A DNA stretch of 37,300 nt from CAWVWD01 sp045106825 (GCA_045106825.1 JBGCFH010000011.1:1-37300), one strand, 5' to 3'; counted from the first letter of the stretch, positions 1 to 7,379 are shown. The notes: generated from the sequence alone by a model not told the origin. A program made the numbers and translations.

Positions 1-161
1 GCTACGCTACTCTGTAGATCTTTGGATACCATTTTCTACAGACAGAATCAGAGCTAACGCTCTTTTATCGTATTTTGATAGAAAATTAATGTAATAAGAG
101 CGTTAGCTCTGGTGCTGTCTGTAGAAAATCATGGTCATTATGCTACAAAATAGCGTAGCTA
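1..161. repeat. Large imperfect palindrome at the left edge
   Basis: Two arms face each other across a short AT-rich centre (about 65-95). Matching blocks are GCTACGCTA (1-9) with TAGCGTAGC (151-159), ATTTTCTACAGACAG (31-45) with its complement at 115-129, and AGAGCTAACGCTCTT (50-64) with its complement at 96-110. It lies beyond the stop of the DsrE-like gene, so it could fold as a terminator-like RNA or be a miniature inverted-repeat element. No second copy is seen here, and it may continue upstream of base 1. Confidence 0.75.
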
Positions 162-279
162 TGACATCATAATTTCAACTTTTCCTATCTGCCCATCTAT
201 ATGGGTACGGTAGGTTTCTAAAAACCTTATAGGTTTAATTAGTATTTTGAGATGACTTTTTTCATTTCAGTTCTCTATT

Positions 280-759
280 CTAAATAAAAATAACGTGTGT
301 TCCGTCACCTTTCGCTCGTTCATAAAAATCTCCGACTGTCAAAATTCCATCAACATCTTCGTACAAATCGCCTTCTTTCAAATCGAACATATCCATTGCT
401 AATTTACAAGCCCAAAGTCTTGAACCAGAAGCAGTTAATATTTCTAAAAACTCATCAATCGGTGGAATATCTAAGGCTTCAATTTTCTTTTTCATCATGT
501 TTGTAGCAAAGTTTTCCATACCTGGCAAACCACCTAACATTGTAGGAATGTGCATCGCAGGATTACCAACCGTTGCTACGTGCAAATCATTCAATTTAGC
601 TTTCTGAATCGCTTCTAAACCAAAAAATGTAAAGAAAATTTCGGATTCGATGCCTTCCATTCTCGCACCATTTGCTAATATAAAACACGCATAAACATTA
701 TCTAAAGTCGCTTTAGATAAGATAAGCATCATCTTTTTGATTTCTTTTGAATCTTCCAT
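280..759 (-). CDS. DsrE/DsrF-like (DsrE2 type) sulfur-relay protein
   Basis: A 159-residue cytoplasmic protein of the DsrE2 kind (PF13686-like, peroxiredoxin-type fold). Such proteins carry persulfide sulfur on a conserved cysteine. Visible hallmarks are the N-terminal strand and helix KKMMLILSKATLDNVYACF, the central GNPAMHIPTMLGGLPGM region, and the C-terminal LWACKLAMDMFDL segment with the likely active cysteine at residue 118, followed by an acidic stretch and GILTVGDFYE. A second cysteine is residue 25. It is the last gene of a minus-strand cluster, 70 bases after the TusE/DsrC-like gene and behind an SQR-like gene, which supports a role in moving sulfane sulfur. The family call is firm; the substrate and partner are inferred from context. 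Confidence 0.85.
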   Translation of the reverse strand: MEDSKEIKKMMLILSKATLDNVYACFILANGARMEGIESEIFFTFFGLEAIQKAKLNDLHVATVGNPAMHIPTMLGGLPGMENFATNMMKKKIEALDIPPIDEFLEILTASGSRLWACKLAMDMFDLKEGDLYEDVDGILTVGDFYERAKGDGTHVIFI

Positions 760-829
760 TGTTATTATTTAAAAGTACAACCAAGTTATACTTGGTTTGA
801 ATTGATTTGCCGAGTTCAACTCAGCTCTA

Positions 830-1141
830 CTAAATACAACTCACTGGCTTCGGAATACCAGAAATTCTACTCGCTTTTTTCAACGGCCCTTTTGGGAATA
901 ATTTGTAAAATTCCTTAATCGACACAACGCCACTTTTTCCAACTCTTCTAATCGTCAAAGCCGTTTTATTTCGATATTGACCTTGCAAATAATCAATCAC
1001 TTCCCAATGTCTATCTGTCATTACAATATCTTCTTCCGCTGCGATTGCTTCGCCAACGCTTTTATTCCACTGGCTCAAATCCGTCAAATAACCTTGTTCA
1101 TTACAAGTTACTGTTGCGTTACCATAAGTTACTTCTGCCAT
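830..1141 (-). CDS. TusE/DsrC-family sulfur carrier, single-cysteine form
   Basis: A 103-residue small sulfur carrier of the TusE/DsrC/DsvC family. The fold signature is clear: YLTDLSQWN near residue 18, MTDRHWEVIDYLQ in the middle, and the C-terminal arm GIPKPVSCI with the penultimate cysteine at residue 102. In two-cysteine DsrC proteins a second cysteine lies in the same arm before the glycine (ACK-I-x-G); here that position is serine (KASRISG). The protein therefore has only the penultimate cysteine, as in TusE, and should take part in persulfide relay rather than form the intramolecular trisulfide bridge used with sulfite reductase. It lies between the SQR-like gene upstream and the DsrE-like gene downstream, and no dsrAB is visible. 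Confidence 0.88.
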   Translation of the reverse strand: MAEVTYGNATVTCNEQGYLTDLSQWNKSVGEAIAAEEDIVMTDRHWEVIDYLQGQYRNKTALTIRRVGKSGVVSIKEFYKLFPKGPLKKASRISGIPKPVSCI

Positions 1142-1184
1142 TTTATAAGTATTTTATTGTTTAATAATTTTGGTTTCCTTTTTG

Positions 1185-1300
1185 AACCCATCCTCAATCC
1201 TTCCCTTAAAAATGGAAGGAAGCCTAACGATAGAACTCGACTTTTCAAGCTTTCGAGTACAATTCCCTTCCATTTTTAAGGGAAGGGTTAGGGATGGGTT
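1185..1300. repeat. Inverted-repeat element, family B copy 1
   Basis: A nearly complete palindrome of 116 bases. The left arm begins AACCCATCC and runs through CCTTCCCTTAAAAATGGAAGG; the right arm is its complement and ends GGATGGGTT, with about three mismatches over 35 bases. The centre carries AAGCCTAACGATAG and ACTCGA. The same centre and arm pattern recurs at 9598-9722. It fills the gap between the SQR-like gene stop and the start of the TusE/DsrC-like gene, so it may weaken or end read-through between them. Confidence 0.8.
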
Positions 1301-1307
1301 TAATCAA

Positions 1308-2483
1308 TTATACTTCCGCCAACTCCAATTGCTTCCCTTTCTTATTCATCTGTGGTGAAACGAATGGAATCGGACGACCTTTCAATAACATATTCCAATA
1401 AACCCAACGGAACGCTAATTTGCCTAAATGATTCGCTCGACTTTCTTTCAACAAACGTAAAGGTCCAATATTTGGAATCGGAAATGTTCCTGAAACTGGT
1501 TCATATTCGTAATTGAAATCAATCAAAATTGCTTTTCCATTTCCTGTTTCGATGAAACAATTAGAATGTCCATCAAAGTCCGCTTTCAATGGTTCATTAT
1601 TGATATATCTCAAAATATTTTCGGTCAAAATCTCTGCTTCAAAGTGAGCAACAGAACCTGCTTTCGATGCTGGAACATTCGTTGCATCACCGATTACGAA
1701 AATATTTTCTTTGATTTTTGATTGTAAAGTATGCTTGTCTGTTGGTACAAAATTCAAATCATCGCCGAAACCTGAACGTTCCATCGCTTCGTCGCCCATA
1801 TTTGTCGGAACGGTTACTAATAAGTCATATTCGACTTCTTCCTCACCGTAATCAATAATTTTATTATTTGCTGTATCAACTCGTTCGATATTAAAATTCG
1901 GAACAATTCTAATATTTTTTTCTTTCAATAAATGATTCAATGCTTTGGTCGCAACAGGTTTTGTAAACGCTCCATCCATCGGTGTTACAAAAGTTATATC
2001 AACCTTATCACGCATTCTTTTATTCTTAAAAAATGAATCTGCCAAGAAAGCAAACTCCAACGGTGCAACTGGACACTTAATCGGCATTTCACAAATATGA
2101 ACAACTAATTTTCCGCCTTTCCAATTCATCAATTTTTGTCTCAAATTCGATGAACCTTCATAAGAATAAAAATCGAAAATATCCTTTTGCCATTGTTCGC
2201 CATTCATTCCTTCGATTTCGTCAGGAACAATGTGCGAACCAGTTGCGATTATCAAAATATCATAATCAATCACTTTACCATTTTGTAATAATACTTGATT
2301 GTTATCTTTATCAATTTTATCAATCTTCGCTTTTACTAAATTTGCTTTTTTAGGAATGTATTGTTCAATCGGTTTGATGGTTTGTTCTGGTTTATAAATA
2401 TCGAAAGGTACAAACAAAAAACCTGGTTGATAATAGTGTCTTTCCTCTTTATCAACAATGGTGATTTTCCAATCAGAAGACAT
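1308..2483 (-). pseudogene. SQR-like FAD/NAD(P) oxidoreductase lacking its N-terminal FAD motif
   Basis: The remaining 391 residues match sulfide:quinone oxidoreductase-like flavoproteins: WKITIVDKEERHYYQPGF directly at the start, LIIATGSHIVPDEIEG (about 77-92), a cysteine pair in CEMPIKC (131 and 137), NIFVIGDATNVPASKAG (second FAD contact) and a normal C-terminal membrane-facing tail. Family members begin with a beta strand and a GxGxxG dinucleotide motif about 25 residues earlier. Here that part is missing, and DNA upstream of the first ATG reads instead as the C-terminal end of an ISL3-type transposase on the other strand. Without the FAD-binding glycines and its own promoter the protein is probably inactive, although the frame is otherwise intact, which points to recent damage. 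It headed the sulfur-relay cluster with the TusE- and DsrE-like genes. Confidence 0.82.
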
Positions 2484-2677
2484 TTCAACGGAATTTTAGA
2501 ACATATCCGTTCTAAATTAACGAATGGTCTTCTTGAAGGTATTAATTCTAAAGTCCAAACGCTAAAACGTATTGCGAAAGGTTTCAGATATATTGAAAAC
2601 TTTAAGAAAATGGTATTCTTTATTTTCGATGTTATTCAACCTCGAATTCCGAAAACCACGTAAAATCATAAAGAACC
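2484..2677 (+). mobile_element. ISL3-family insertion-sequence remnant (transposase C-terminus plus right end)
   Basis: About 60 codons read on the plus strand as the end of an ISL3-family transposase: the segments KLTNGLLEGINSKVQTLKR and KGFRYIENFKKM match the conserved region around the last catalytic glutamate (LEGINS). The frame stops at 2661-2663. Immediately after, AAAGAACC ends at 2677; on the other strand this is GGTTCTTT, the typical first bases of ISL3 terminal repeats. The left and larger part of the element is absent, and the left edge of the remnant abuts the truncated SQR-like gene. The family assignment is from motif recognition; the exact left junction (within a few bases of 2481-2484) is inferred. 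Confidence 0.78.
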
Positions 2678-2965
2678 AAAAGATGAATAAAGCAGTAGTT
2701 ATCAGTTTGGAATTTTTTATAATGTGTTTTATAAATAATTGATGCTTTTTAATGACTTTTTTGCTTAAATAAGAACATTCGACATTCAATTTTAAATCGC
2801 TCGTCGAATTCTTACTTAATTTAGGTTGTGGATTATCGTCAAAATCACTAATTACAGCATAACACATTACAAATTATTTTAAACCGAGAATAACTGTGAA
2901 TAAAGAACCTCTTATTTAATAAGTTATATTTCTCAAAAAAATTATTTTGTTGAGTTAAATGTTAT
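2678..2965. other. Intergenic stretch without recognisable genes
   Basis: Between the insertion-sequence right end and the first miniature element there is no convincing gene. A minus-strand frame from 2867 runs through the insertion-sequence end and its hydrophobic part arises from non-coding DNA. A second AAAGAACC octamer at 2902-2909 resembles an ISL3 end but has no transposase next to it. Confidence 0.5.
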
Positions 2966-3097
2966 GGTTGTTTGACAATTTTTGCCAGTAGCGGCTGTCT
3001 TTAGCGGCCGTCTTTGTTTGAAATTGTTTACGGCAGCTAAAGACAGCCGCTACAAAAAACAATAATTTTTGCTTTTGGCAAAAATTGTCAATGAACC
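2966..3097 (+). mobile_element. 132-bp miniature inverted-repeat element (family A), copy 1
   Basis: The element starts GGTTGTTTGACAATTTTTGC and ends TGGCAAAAATTGTCA followed by ATGAACC. The two ends are inverted repeats matching at 20 of 22 bases. Inside is a second, stronger stem: GTAGCGGCTGTCTTTAGC pairs with GCTAAAGACAGCCGCTAC. It is 132 bases long and differs from the reverse complement of copy 3 (34648-34779) at only three positions. No open frame lies inside, so it would need a transposase supplied elsewhere. A flanking direct repeat is not evident for this copy. Confidence 0.85.
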
Positions 3098-3224
3098 AAT
3101 TTACAATATTTATAGAATTTTTAAAACTAACGATTGGTAATTTTGAAATAATTAAGCTTAGTGAAGAGTCAATAATAACTTCAAATTCATGTTTCGCTGT
3201 AATTATGGAATAAGAGCTTGATTA

Positions 3225-4445
3225 ATAAATTTCAAGTCAACTACAAGAGTTTATGGTAATTTCCACAATGTTTATAGTAGTGCCGTTTCTGTTTGAGGCG
3301 ATTCGCTAAGAATAATGAACAATATGTTTATAGGATTGAATACTAAATCCTTGGTTTCGAGCTCATTCCCGACTTCTTCAGAAATAGATTATAATTTGTA
3401 TTACAATGATAGATTAGTACCACTAATGAATAATGGAGGTTTTGCACTTTGGCAATTTCTCACACAACAAGACAGTAACTCATTAACGATGAACCCTCAA
3501 ATCTTACCTACAAATCCTTATATTTTCTTGAATGATTCTATCAATAATAAAGGCACGTATTTGCCGAATGTAACGACAGATATTCTTGGAAAACACAGAG
3601 GAACAATTCGAGATATTGGAGCTTTTGAAATCGAAATTGCTAAAAGCCAAGATACGATATGTGAAGGCGAATTGTATGCTATTAGTGATGAAATTGTATT
3701 AATTGATTCAACCTATTATTGGATAATTTCACCTTCATCACAAGATACTATTGTCGATGCGGTTCAATTAGTTGAATTGTCACTAACACCAACGTCAATA
3801 ACAAATATTTCTGATATGATTTGTTTTGGAGATACTTATAATTTTAATAATCAGCTTTTAACAAATACTGGTATTTATACCGATACTTTGACCTCTTATC
3901 AATATTGTGATAGTATTGTTATTTTACAACTATTAGTCAATTCACCAATTACAATTATTGATACGACAATTCAAAATATCATCAATGGAAATTTTGGAAA
4001 TATTGATATAACTACGTTTGGAGGTCAACCTCCATATCAATATTTATGGAGTAATGGAGAAATAACAGAAGATAACAGTTTTCTAAATACACCAAATATT
4101 TATACCGTTACTATAACAGATGCCGTTGGTTGTACTGATACTTTTGCTTTTGAAATAATCGTTGTTTCTACGAATCATATTGCTAAAAATAGTGACATAA
4201 AACTATTTCCAAATCCAATTACGAATACGAATCAATTGAATTTGAAATATAATTTGCCGAAACAACAAAAGGTTTTGATTAAAGTGCTTAATGAATTTGG
4301 GCAAGTTTTAAGTAAAGAAACAACAACAGTTAATCAATAAGGAATTTATCAAATCGAATTACCAGATATACAAGGTTCATTTTTTATTCATATCACAGAT
4401 GAAAATGACCAACTAATAAAAGTATTTAAAGTCCTTAAAATGTAA
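3225..4445 (+). pseudogene. Decayed secreted adhesin: beta-helix tail, SprB-like repeat, T9SS sorting domain
   Basis: The longest open part (3315-4340, 341 residues) starts in the tail of a right-handed beta-helix domain (NLYYND, then GTIRDIGAFE). A repeat typical of Bacteroidota surface proteins follows (ICFGDTYNF ... SYQYCDSIV), then an SprB-like repeat (GGQPPYQYLWSNG ... DAVGCTDTF) and the start of a T9SS type A sorting domain (LFPNPIT). A TAA at 4338-4340 interrupts the sorting domain; the same frame continues for 34 codons (GIYQIELPDIQGSF to KVFKVLKM) and stops at 4443-4445. Upstream, the frame continues back as RVYGNFHNVYSSAVSV through a TGA at 3294-3296. With two nonsense codons and no signal peptide it is a relic. 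The intact protein would have been exported by T9SS and anchored at the cell surface. Confidence 0.85.
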
Positions 4446-4452
4446 TTAGTAT

Positions 4453-4556
4453 GAGGTTGTCTCAAAACCTGTCAGGTTTGTCACTTGAAAATCAATTATT
4501 TATATAGCTTTATTATTATTTATAATAATAGATTTTTGAACTTTTGATACAACCTC
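4453..4556. repeat. GAGGTTGTCTCAAAA inverted-repeat element, copy 1
   Basis: GAGGTTGTCTCAAAA at the left is matched by TTTTGATACAACCTC at the right, with an AT-rich interior. It begins eight bases after the pseudogene stop. The same termini bound the element at 7255-7334. It could act as a terminator or be a miniature mobile element. Confidence 0.7.
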
Positions 4557-4895
4557 TTTATTATCAAATATTTTTTTTGATGTAAAATATTAAGAATTAA
4601 TTCTTTGTTCAAATACTTAAAACGTAAACTTATCCAATCAGTAATGTCATTCGTCCCAAACGTTTATAATTTTCATTCTTAATAATTCATGTTTCGCTAA
4701 AACGTAAAATAGAAATCACAATTGCTAAATTTTGCTTCGCAAAATGCTTTTTTACACAGATTATTCTAATAATTGGTGAAAAAAAATTGATTTTGTTAAT
4801 GAAAAATCTGCGTTAGATGATTGCCTTGCAAAACAATCATCTCACGCAGATTTCGCAGATTCACGCAGATTTTTCATTAACAAAATTATTTTTTT

Positions 4896-5014
4896 GGTTG
4901 TTTGACAATTTTTGCCAGTAGCTGCCGTCTTTGTTTGAAATTGTTTACTGAAACTAAAGACAGCTGTTACTTAAAATAATAATTTTTGCCAAAAGCAAAA
5001 ATTATCAATAAACC
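4896..5014 (+). mobile_element. Miniature inverted-repeat element (family A), copy 2, diverged
   Basis: It begins GGTTGTTTGACAATTTTTGC and ends ATTATCAATAAACC, like copies 1 and 3, but is 119 bases long and more diverged in the inner stem (CTAAAGACAGCTGTTAC). It is flanked by ATTTTTTT on the left (4888-4895) and ATTTTTTC on the right (5015-5022), a probable target duplication with one mismatch. The surrounding palindrome provides an uninterrupted version of the site. Confidence 0.82.
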
Positions 5015-5040
5015 ATTTTTTCTACCAATTATTAGAAAAT

Positions 5041-5080
5041 CTGCGTGAATCTGCGTGAATCTGCGTGAATCTGCGTGAAA
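5041..5080. repeat. Tandem 10-bp repeat, four copies
   Basis: The unit CTGCGTGAAT occurs four times in direct succession, the last ending GAAA. The other arm of the palindrome carries a single unit and the related sequence near 32337-32354 carries two, so the count varies between copies. Confidence 0.9.
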
Positions 5081-5164
5081 AAAGCATTTTGCGAAGCAAA
5101 ATTTAGCAATTGTGATTTCTATTTTACGTTTCAGCGAAACGTGAATTATAAATTATTGATAATC

Positions 5165-5197
5165 AGACCTGACAGACTTTAAAAATCTGTCAGGTCT
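5165..5197. terminator. Hairpin, probable terminator
   Basis: AGACCTGACAGA pairs perfectly with TCTGTCAGGTCT across a nine-base AT loop. It lies 35 bases beyond the stop of the minus-strand polyphosphate kinase gene. The run of T on the plus side is short, so terminator function is moderately supported. Confidence 0.55.
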
Positions 5198-5231
5198 TTG
5201 TAGGTAAATACGCTCACTTGCTAAATGTATA

Positions 5232-5987
5232 CTAAACCTTCAATTCTTCTTCCGTAAAGACTGGATATTGAGGATTCAATCGTTCTAATGTATCGGCGAC
5301 AATTTTGGCAGCATAATAGTTACGATACCAACGTTGGTCAGCAGGAACAACGTGCCACGGAATAGAATTACAACGATTCAAAACATCATGATAAGCATCA
5401 CGATATTCGTCCCAAAGTTTCGCTTCTTCCCAGTCGTTCGCATTGTGTTTCCACTGTTTATCTGGTCGGTCGATACGTTCTTGAAGTTTTTCTTGTTGAC
5501 GTTCTGGCGAAAGATGTAAATAACATTTGATGATTGTCGTGTTATTATCAAACGCTAATAATTCTTCAAATGCATTAATTGCATTAATACGTTTTTCGAC
5601 GTGTTCTTCACTAATCCATTTATGTACTCGCTGAATCAAAATATCTTCATAATGCGATCGTACAAAAACTTGAATCATACCTTTTTCAGGTGCATGTTGA
5701 TGAACTCTCCAAAGAAAATCATGTCCAAATTCTTCTTTAGTCGGTTTTCCATAACCTTTCACTTTTAGACCAATAGGCATACAGGTTTTAAAAACTCGTT
5801 TGGTTGTTCCATCTTTTCCACTCGAATCCATTCCCTGAAAAATAACTAACAAATTATGCTTTTTTTCTGCATACATTCGTTCTTGCATTTCTGCAATGTA
5901 TTCTTGCAACTTTTGCAGTTCTTTTTTTGCTTTGGTTTTCGTAAAACCTTCTGGAGCTTTAGTTGAAATTTTTGATAAATCTATCAT
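5232..5987 (-). CDS. Polyphosphate kinase 2 family nucleotide phosphotransferase
   Basis: A 251-residue cytoplasmic kinase of the PPK2 family, which moves phosphate between polyphosphate and nucleotides. Motifs appear in order: Walker A GMDSSGKDGTT (residues 52-62), the Walker B-like region FVRSHYEDILIQRVH (108-122), and the lid RIDRPDKQWKHNANDWEE (171-188), whose arginine and lysine residues contact polyphosphate. The C-terminal WHVVPADQRWYRNYY segment is also characteristic. Length and a single domain fit the short PPK2 classes that phosphorylate AMP and/or ADP; the class cannot be settled by eye. It stands alone, with repeats on its 3' side and a divergent serine hydrolase gene upstream. 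Confidence 0.92.
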   Translation of the reverse strand: MIDLSKISTKAPEGFTKTKAKKELQKLQEYIAEMQERMYAEKKHNLLVIFQGMDSSGKDGTTKRVFKTCMPIGLKVKGYGKPTKEEFGHDFLWRVHQHAPEKGMIQVFVRSHYEDILIQRVHKWISEEHVEKRINAINAFEELLAFDNNTTIIKCYLHLSPERQQEKLQERIDRPDKQWKHNANDWEEAKLWDEYRDAYHDVLNRCNSIPWHVVPADQRWYRNYYAAKIVADTLERLNPQYPVFTEEELKV

Positions 5988-6129
5988 AGTTGTTGGGTTG
6001 CGAGTTACGTGTTTTGAAGTTTTTCAAATCAACGTAAACACTTTTTTAGTAATATTTAATTGACCAATTGCCAATTTATTGAAAAAAATGTAGTTTTAGT
6101 AATATTGAATTAATAATTAAAAAATATAT

Positions 6130-7230
6130 ATGAAACACATTGTCATTTTATTAATAATAATTGGTCATTCATGGACACTTTTTGGACAATATTCGCAAAG
6201 TAAGAGGTTAGAAAAATACGTTTCCAAATATGTAGAAATGGAAATTGATTTGAATAAAAACCCTGGTATTCTTATAGGATTAATTGATGGCGATTCGACT
6301 TATGTTTATCAGTTTGGCGAAGCTACAAAAGGAAATACTCAACCTCCAACAGATTCGTCGATTTTTGAAATTGGTTCTATGACCAAAATTTTTACGGCTT
6401 CGTTGCTACAAATATTAGTGGATGAAGGTAAAATTGATTATCAAAAAACATTGGCAGATTATTTAGGAAAAGAGAAATTACACGAATCTATTCATGATTT
6501 AACGGTTTGGAGTTTGGCAACACATACTTCGGGTTTTCCTCGTGTTCCAATCAATTTTAGTATAAAAGACAAAGATCCAAATAACCCATTTGCACATTAT
6601 ACAGATACGGATTTTGATGAGTTTTTATTGGATTATAATTTATTTCAAACTGGTAATTATATTTATTCTCATGTAAATTATGCATTGATTGAAAGAATCA
6701 TTGAAACCGTTGAAAATAAAGACTTTCAAGAAGTTTTAAATAAAAAAATGTTGCAACCATTAGCCTTTCAAAATACAACTTACGAACTGAATATTGAACA
6801 AAAAAGTAGGTTGAACTCCGGTTATTTGTTAGATGGAACATTAGCTCCAAGTGCTGAGTTTTCTACGTTTTATGGCTCTATAGGATTGCTGTCGGATATG
6901 AATGATTTGATACGATTTGTACAACTGAATTTGAAAATAGGAGAGACATTTCCACTTCAATCGTCATTGGTAAAAACACAAGTTTCACAAGTAAATACTG
7001 GTGTCAAAAAGTATATTGATACAGGAATTGGTTGGCATATTATTCGACCAAAACGAAAGTATTATGAGGTAGTTAGTCATCGAGGAACAGGAATCGGGCA
7101 TCAGGCTTATATTGCTTTCGTTCCTGAAACGCAAACAGGCGTAATTATTCTTGCGAACTCTCGAAACTCGCTCGAAGGTTTAGGTTATTTTATGTTGAAA
7201 ATGATGAATAATAATTGGAAAAGGAAGTAA
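6130..7230 (+). CDS. Exported beta-lactamase-family serine hydrolase
   Basis: A 366-residue protein of the class C beta-lactamase/DD-peptidase-like serine hydrolase superfamily (PF00144). A hydrophobic signal segment (residues 4-19, ending near LFGQ) directs it to the periplasm. The catalytic SxxK is S83-M-T-K86 in IGSMTKIFTASLL. The second motif, normally YxN, reads Y179-S-H181 (YSHVNYALIERI), and the third is H317-R-G319 (SHRGTGIGHQAYIAF). Substitution of Asn by His at the second motif is unusual, though the rest of the active site looks intact. The substrate could be a peptide, ester or cell-wall fragment; nothing shows that it is a real beta-lactamase. It is a single gene, convergent with the next one across an inverted repeat. 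Confidence 0.88.
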   Translation: MKHIVILLIIIGHSWTLFGQYSQSKRLEKYVSKYVEMEIDLNKNPGILIGLIDGDSTYVYQFGEATKGNTQPPTDSSIFEIGSMTKIFTASLLQILVDEGKIDYQKTLADYLGKEKLHESIHDLTVWSLATHTSGFPRVPINFSIKDKDPNNPFAHYTDTDFDEFLLDYNLFQTGNYIYSHVNYALIERIIETVENKDFQEVLNKKMLQPLAFQNTTYELNIEQKSRLNSGYLLDGTLAPSAEFSTFYGSIGLLSDMNDLIRFVQLNLKIGETFPLQSSLVKTQVSQVNTGVKKYIDTGIGWHIIRPKRKYYEVVSHRGTGIGHQAYIAFVPETQTGVIILANSRNSLEGLGYFMLKMMNNNWKRK

Positions 7231-7254
7231 AGCAGAATTTTTTTTACATAAAAA

Positions 7255-7334
7255 GAGGTTGTCTCAAAATCCAAAATCATTACAAATAAATGTCAATAAT
7301 ATTTGTAATAGTTTTCGACTTTTGAGACAGCCTC
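7255..7334. terminator. GAGGTTGTCTCAAAA inverted repeat, copy 2, between convergent genes
   Basis: GAGGTTGTCTCAAAA and TTTTGAGACAGCCTC form the outer stem, and ATTACAAATA with TATTTGTAAT an inner one. Its place between the stops of two convergent genes (7230 and 7380) suggests a bidirectional terminator. The termini are shared with 4453-4556, so it may have spread as a mobile hairpin. Confidence 0.7.
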
Positions 7335-7379
7335 TTGAGTGTTGATTTGTTCATCAAGCAAAGCTCCGAATATTTGGGA

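Larger units (their letters stand above)
4681..5151. repeat. Long palindromic element interrupted by a family A miniature element
   Basis: The left arm (AATTCATGTTTCGCT, then GAAATCACAATTGCTAAATT, then TTTGCTTCGCAAAATGC) is repeated in inverse orientation at 5084-5151. The arms also share CATTAACAAAAT and ACCAATTATT, and meet near GATGATTGCCTTGC (about 4816-4842). The right arm alone contains a family A miniature element (4896-5014), so the palindrome existed first and was invaded later. A diverged relative of the right half lies at about 32264-32437. No gene is seen. The region 4446-5231 consists essentially of this and neighbouring repeats. Confidence 0.85.

Noticed and set aside
2562..2867. 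A 101-residue minus-strand open frame with a hydrophobic stretch
   Set aside because: It runs through the ISL3 right end and antisense to the transposase remnant; the hydrophobic part comes from AT-rich terminal-repeat DNA, and no family pattern is seen.
2902..2909. A second AAAGAACC octamer resembling an ISL3 terminal repeat
   Set aside because: Only eight to ten bases agree with the end at 2677 and no transposase sequence lies next to it; chance is likely in AT-rich DNA.
5041..5080. Possible CRISPR array
   Set aside because: The 10-bp units are contiguous with no spacers, and no cas genes are present.
6130..7230. Acquired beta-lactamase resistance gene
   Set aside because: Motifs place it in the broad serine hydrolase superfamily, but the altered YxN motif and lack of close AmpC features do not support a resistance call.
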